DNA from: Schlesneria sp.
GTDB taxonomy: Bacteria; Planctomycetota; Planctomycetia; Planctomycetales; Planctomycetaceae
Direction of reading: 5' to 3'
Length of the DNA: 6,769 nucleotides
NCBI GenBank assembly: GCA_025353525.1
Contig: JANXOO010000693.1
Coordinates: 1-6,769 of the forward strand
Below, piece after piece: positions 5,289 to 6,769 of this stretch; the first letter of the stretch is position 1, and each line of letters starts with the position of its first letter. Below the pieces are notes generated by a model, which searched no databases, had not been told where the DNA came from, and was given only the letters and a program-made list of their open reading frames with translations. Position numbers and translations under genes: made by a program.

Positions 5289-6769
5289 GTGAAGCGATTA
5301 ACTGCCCTGTTGCTGGTCTTGTTTGTCAGTCTGGCCAACTCTGTCGTTTCTGCCCAGGGGGTGCTGGTTTTTACCAGCCATACCGGGCCATTGCCTCGCC
5401 CGCTGATGCAATCGGGATCACCCACGGTGATTCGTGTCCCGACGGCGTCGTACAAAATCAAGGAATTGGGCATCCACGCTCGCGTCACCGACCAGGTCGC
5501 TCGCGTGCAGGTGTCACAATCGTTCGTGAATACAGGGAGTGCTCCGATTGAGGTGCAATTCGTTTTTCCGCTTCCTCACGACAGTGCGATCGACTCGCTG
5601 ACGTTGCTTGTCGACGGACGTGAATTTCCCGGCAAGCTGATGCCCGCCAAAGAAGCCCGGTCGGTTTATGAATCGATCGTTCGCTCGAACCGCGATCCGG
5701 CACTTCTCGAATGGATCGGAACGGGGATGTTTCAAACGAATGTGTTCCCGGTCCCCGCCGGTGCCGAACGAAAAGTAACGCTGCGATATAATCAATTATT
5801 GAAGAAGGATCGCGGACTGACCGATTTCCTGTTCCCGCTGAGTACGGCCAAATATACGTCGCACGCCGTCGAAAAAGTCGAAATTCAGGTGTCGATCGAG
5901 ACTGCGATCGATATCAGAAATGTTTACTCGCCGACCCATGCGATCGATATCAAGCGGCCCGATGGCAGACATGCAGTCGTCACGTATTCGCGAACGAACG
6001 AAGTTCCCGCCAGTGACTTCCGGTTGTTGTTTGATGTTGATCAGGGGCAAATCGGTGCGAGTGTCATCAGCTATCGTCCTTCGACGACCGAAGACGGCTT
6101 CTTCCTGCTGTTGGCGAGTCCGCAGGTGAAGGCAGCAGACGCCGAACGACCGAAGAAAACTGTGATTTTCGTCGTCGACCGATCGGGAAGTATGAGTGGC
6201 AAAAAGTTTGAACAAGCGCGTGGAGCACTGCGGTTCGTTCTGAACAATTTGCGTGAAGGGGATCTCTTCAACATCGTCGCCTACGACAGCAATATCGAAT
6301 CGTTTCGACCCGAGCCGGAACGGTTCAATGACGAAACTCGCAAAGCGGCGATCGGGTTTGTCGAAGGGTTGTACCCTGGTGGAGGCACCAATATCCACGG
6401 ATCGCTGACGGCGGCACTGAATCAACTGAAGGATCAAAGCCGGCCCAACTACATTCTGTTTCTGACCGACGGATTGCCGACGATCGGGGTTACGAACGAA
6501 GGACAAATCAGCCAGTTTGCGAAAGAGGCCAATACGGTGCGAGCCAGAATTCTTTCGTTTGGCGTCGGCTACGATGTTAATTCGCGGTTGCTCGACAGAA
6601 TTTCGCGTGATGGATTCGGCCTTTCAGAATACGTCCGACCGGACGAAGACATCGAATCGCACGTCAGTGCCGTCTATAGCAACATCAGTTCGCCGGTGCT
6701 TACGGATGTCACTGTCAATTTTGAACTCGACGGAATCAAGCCGGAAGATGGCCCCCCTGTTAACCGGGT
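5289..6769 (+). CDS. Exported VIT domain and vWA domain protein (C-terminus beyond the window)
   Basis: The frame stays open from GTG 5289 to the window edge, giving 493 complete codons. Residues 1-22 are a clear signal peptide (MKRLTALLLVLFVSLANSVV, ending VSA before Q23). Residues about 53-180 form a VIT domain, the module of inter-alpha-trypsin inhibitor heavy chains: FVFPLPHDSAIDSLTLLVDG (91-110), the KEARSVYES helix (121-129), and the FPVPAG turn before a final strand (RKVTLRYNQ). Residues about 289-460 are a von Willebrand A domain with an intact metal-ion-dependent adhesion site: DRSGS (D297, S299, S301), T367 in GGGTNI, and D394 in LTDG. A beta-rich segment (from about 465) begins before the cut. 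Such proteins act outside the cytoplasm in divalent-metal-dependent protein binding. Whether this one ends in a membrane anchor or sorting signal cannot be seen. It is divergent from the barrel/beta-helix gene. The domain calls are secure; the partner is unknown. Confidence 0.92.
   Translation, partial: MKRLTALLLVLFVSLANSVVSAQGVLVFTSHTGPLPRPLMQSGSPTVIRVPTASYKIKELGIHARVTDQVARVQVSQSFVNTGSAPIEVQFVFPLPHDSAIDSLTLLVDGREFPGKLMPAKEARSVYESIVRSNRDPALLEWIGTGMFQTNVFPVPAGAERKVTLRYNQLLKKDRGLTDFLFPLSTAKYTSHAVEKVEIQVSIETAIDIRNVYSPTHAIDIKRPDGRHAVVTYSRTNEVPASDFRLLFDVDQGQIGASVISYRPSTTEDGFFLLLASPQVKAADAERPKKTVIFVVDRSGSMSGKKFEQARGALRFVLNNLREGDLFNIVAYDSNIESFRPEPERFNDETRKAAIGFVEGLYPGGGTNIHGSLTAALNQLKDQSRPNYILFLTDGLPTIGVTNEGQISQFAKEANTVRARILSFGVGYDVNSRLLDRISRDGFGLSEYVRPDEDIESHVSAVYSNISSPVLTDVTVNFELDGIKPEDGPPVNR

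Noticed and set aside
4997..5488. A 163-codon reverse-strand open frame spanning the spacer and the start of the VIT/vWA gene
   Set aside because: It overlaps the signal peptide and first VIT residues of a clear forward gene, has no recognisable motif, and its last part runs through the repeat region.
5796..6506. A 236-codon reverse-strand open frame
   Set aside because: It is antisense to the VIT/vWA gene, whose forward frame has a signal peptide, VIT motifs and MIDAS residues. The reverse product shows no recognisable domain.
1..6769. CRISPR arrays, tRNA or rRNA genes, insertion sequences, defence modules
   Set aside because: I saw no regularly spaced repeat array, cloverleaf-like segment, transposase motif or terminal inverted repeats. 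The spacer repeats are two or four copies without array structure.

Overview
The window most likely comes from a diderm, moderate-GC bacterium, probably a planctomycete. This is an inference from gene content: a very large exported beta-helix protein with an inverse-autotransporter-type barrel, an exported VIT/vWA protein, and sparsely packed, mostly stand-alone genes. No rRNA or other phylogenetic marker is present to confirm it. All three genes have recognisable Shine-Dalgarno sequences.

Layout. Positions 1-156 carry no assignable gene and end in the ribosome binding site of gene 1. Gene 1 (157-1341, +) is a complete two-domain M24 metallopeptidase of the Xaa-Pro dipeptidase/aminopeptidase type, with all five metal ligands. 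Only 9 bp after its stop comes the stop of gene 2 (4713-1351, -). Gene 2 encodes a 1120-residue exported protein: a signal peptide, a short Arg/Lys-rich periplasmic segment, an intimin/invasin-like inverse autotransporter beta-barrel, and then about 700 residues of right-handed parallel beta-helix as the presumed surface passenger. A 575-bp divergent intergenic region (4714-5288) holds an imperfect long direct repeat and four copies of a GAAATGT core. Gene 3 (5289 to the window edge, +) starts with GTG and encodes the first 493 residues of an exported protein with a VIT domain followed by a von Willebrand factor A domain with an intact MIDAS. It runs off the window.

How the genes fit together. 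The M24 peptidase is probably a housekeeping cytoplasmic enzyme that merely converges on gene 2. Genes 2 and 3 are both exported, are transcribed divergently from one spacer, and both belong to families often linked to surface adhesion or protein-protein contact. A shared role at the cell surface is plausible but unproven.

The most unusual item is gene 2. Its barrel is of the inverse autotransporter class, but the passenger is a charge-poor, cysteine-free beta-helix instead of the usual Ig-like and lectin-like domains, and no LysM is visible. The repeated sequence in the divergent spacer is the best candidate for an undescribed regulatory or RNA element.
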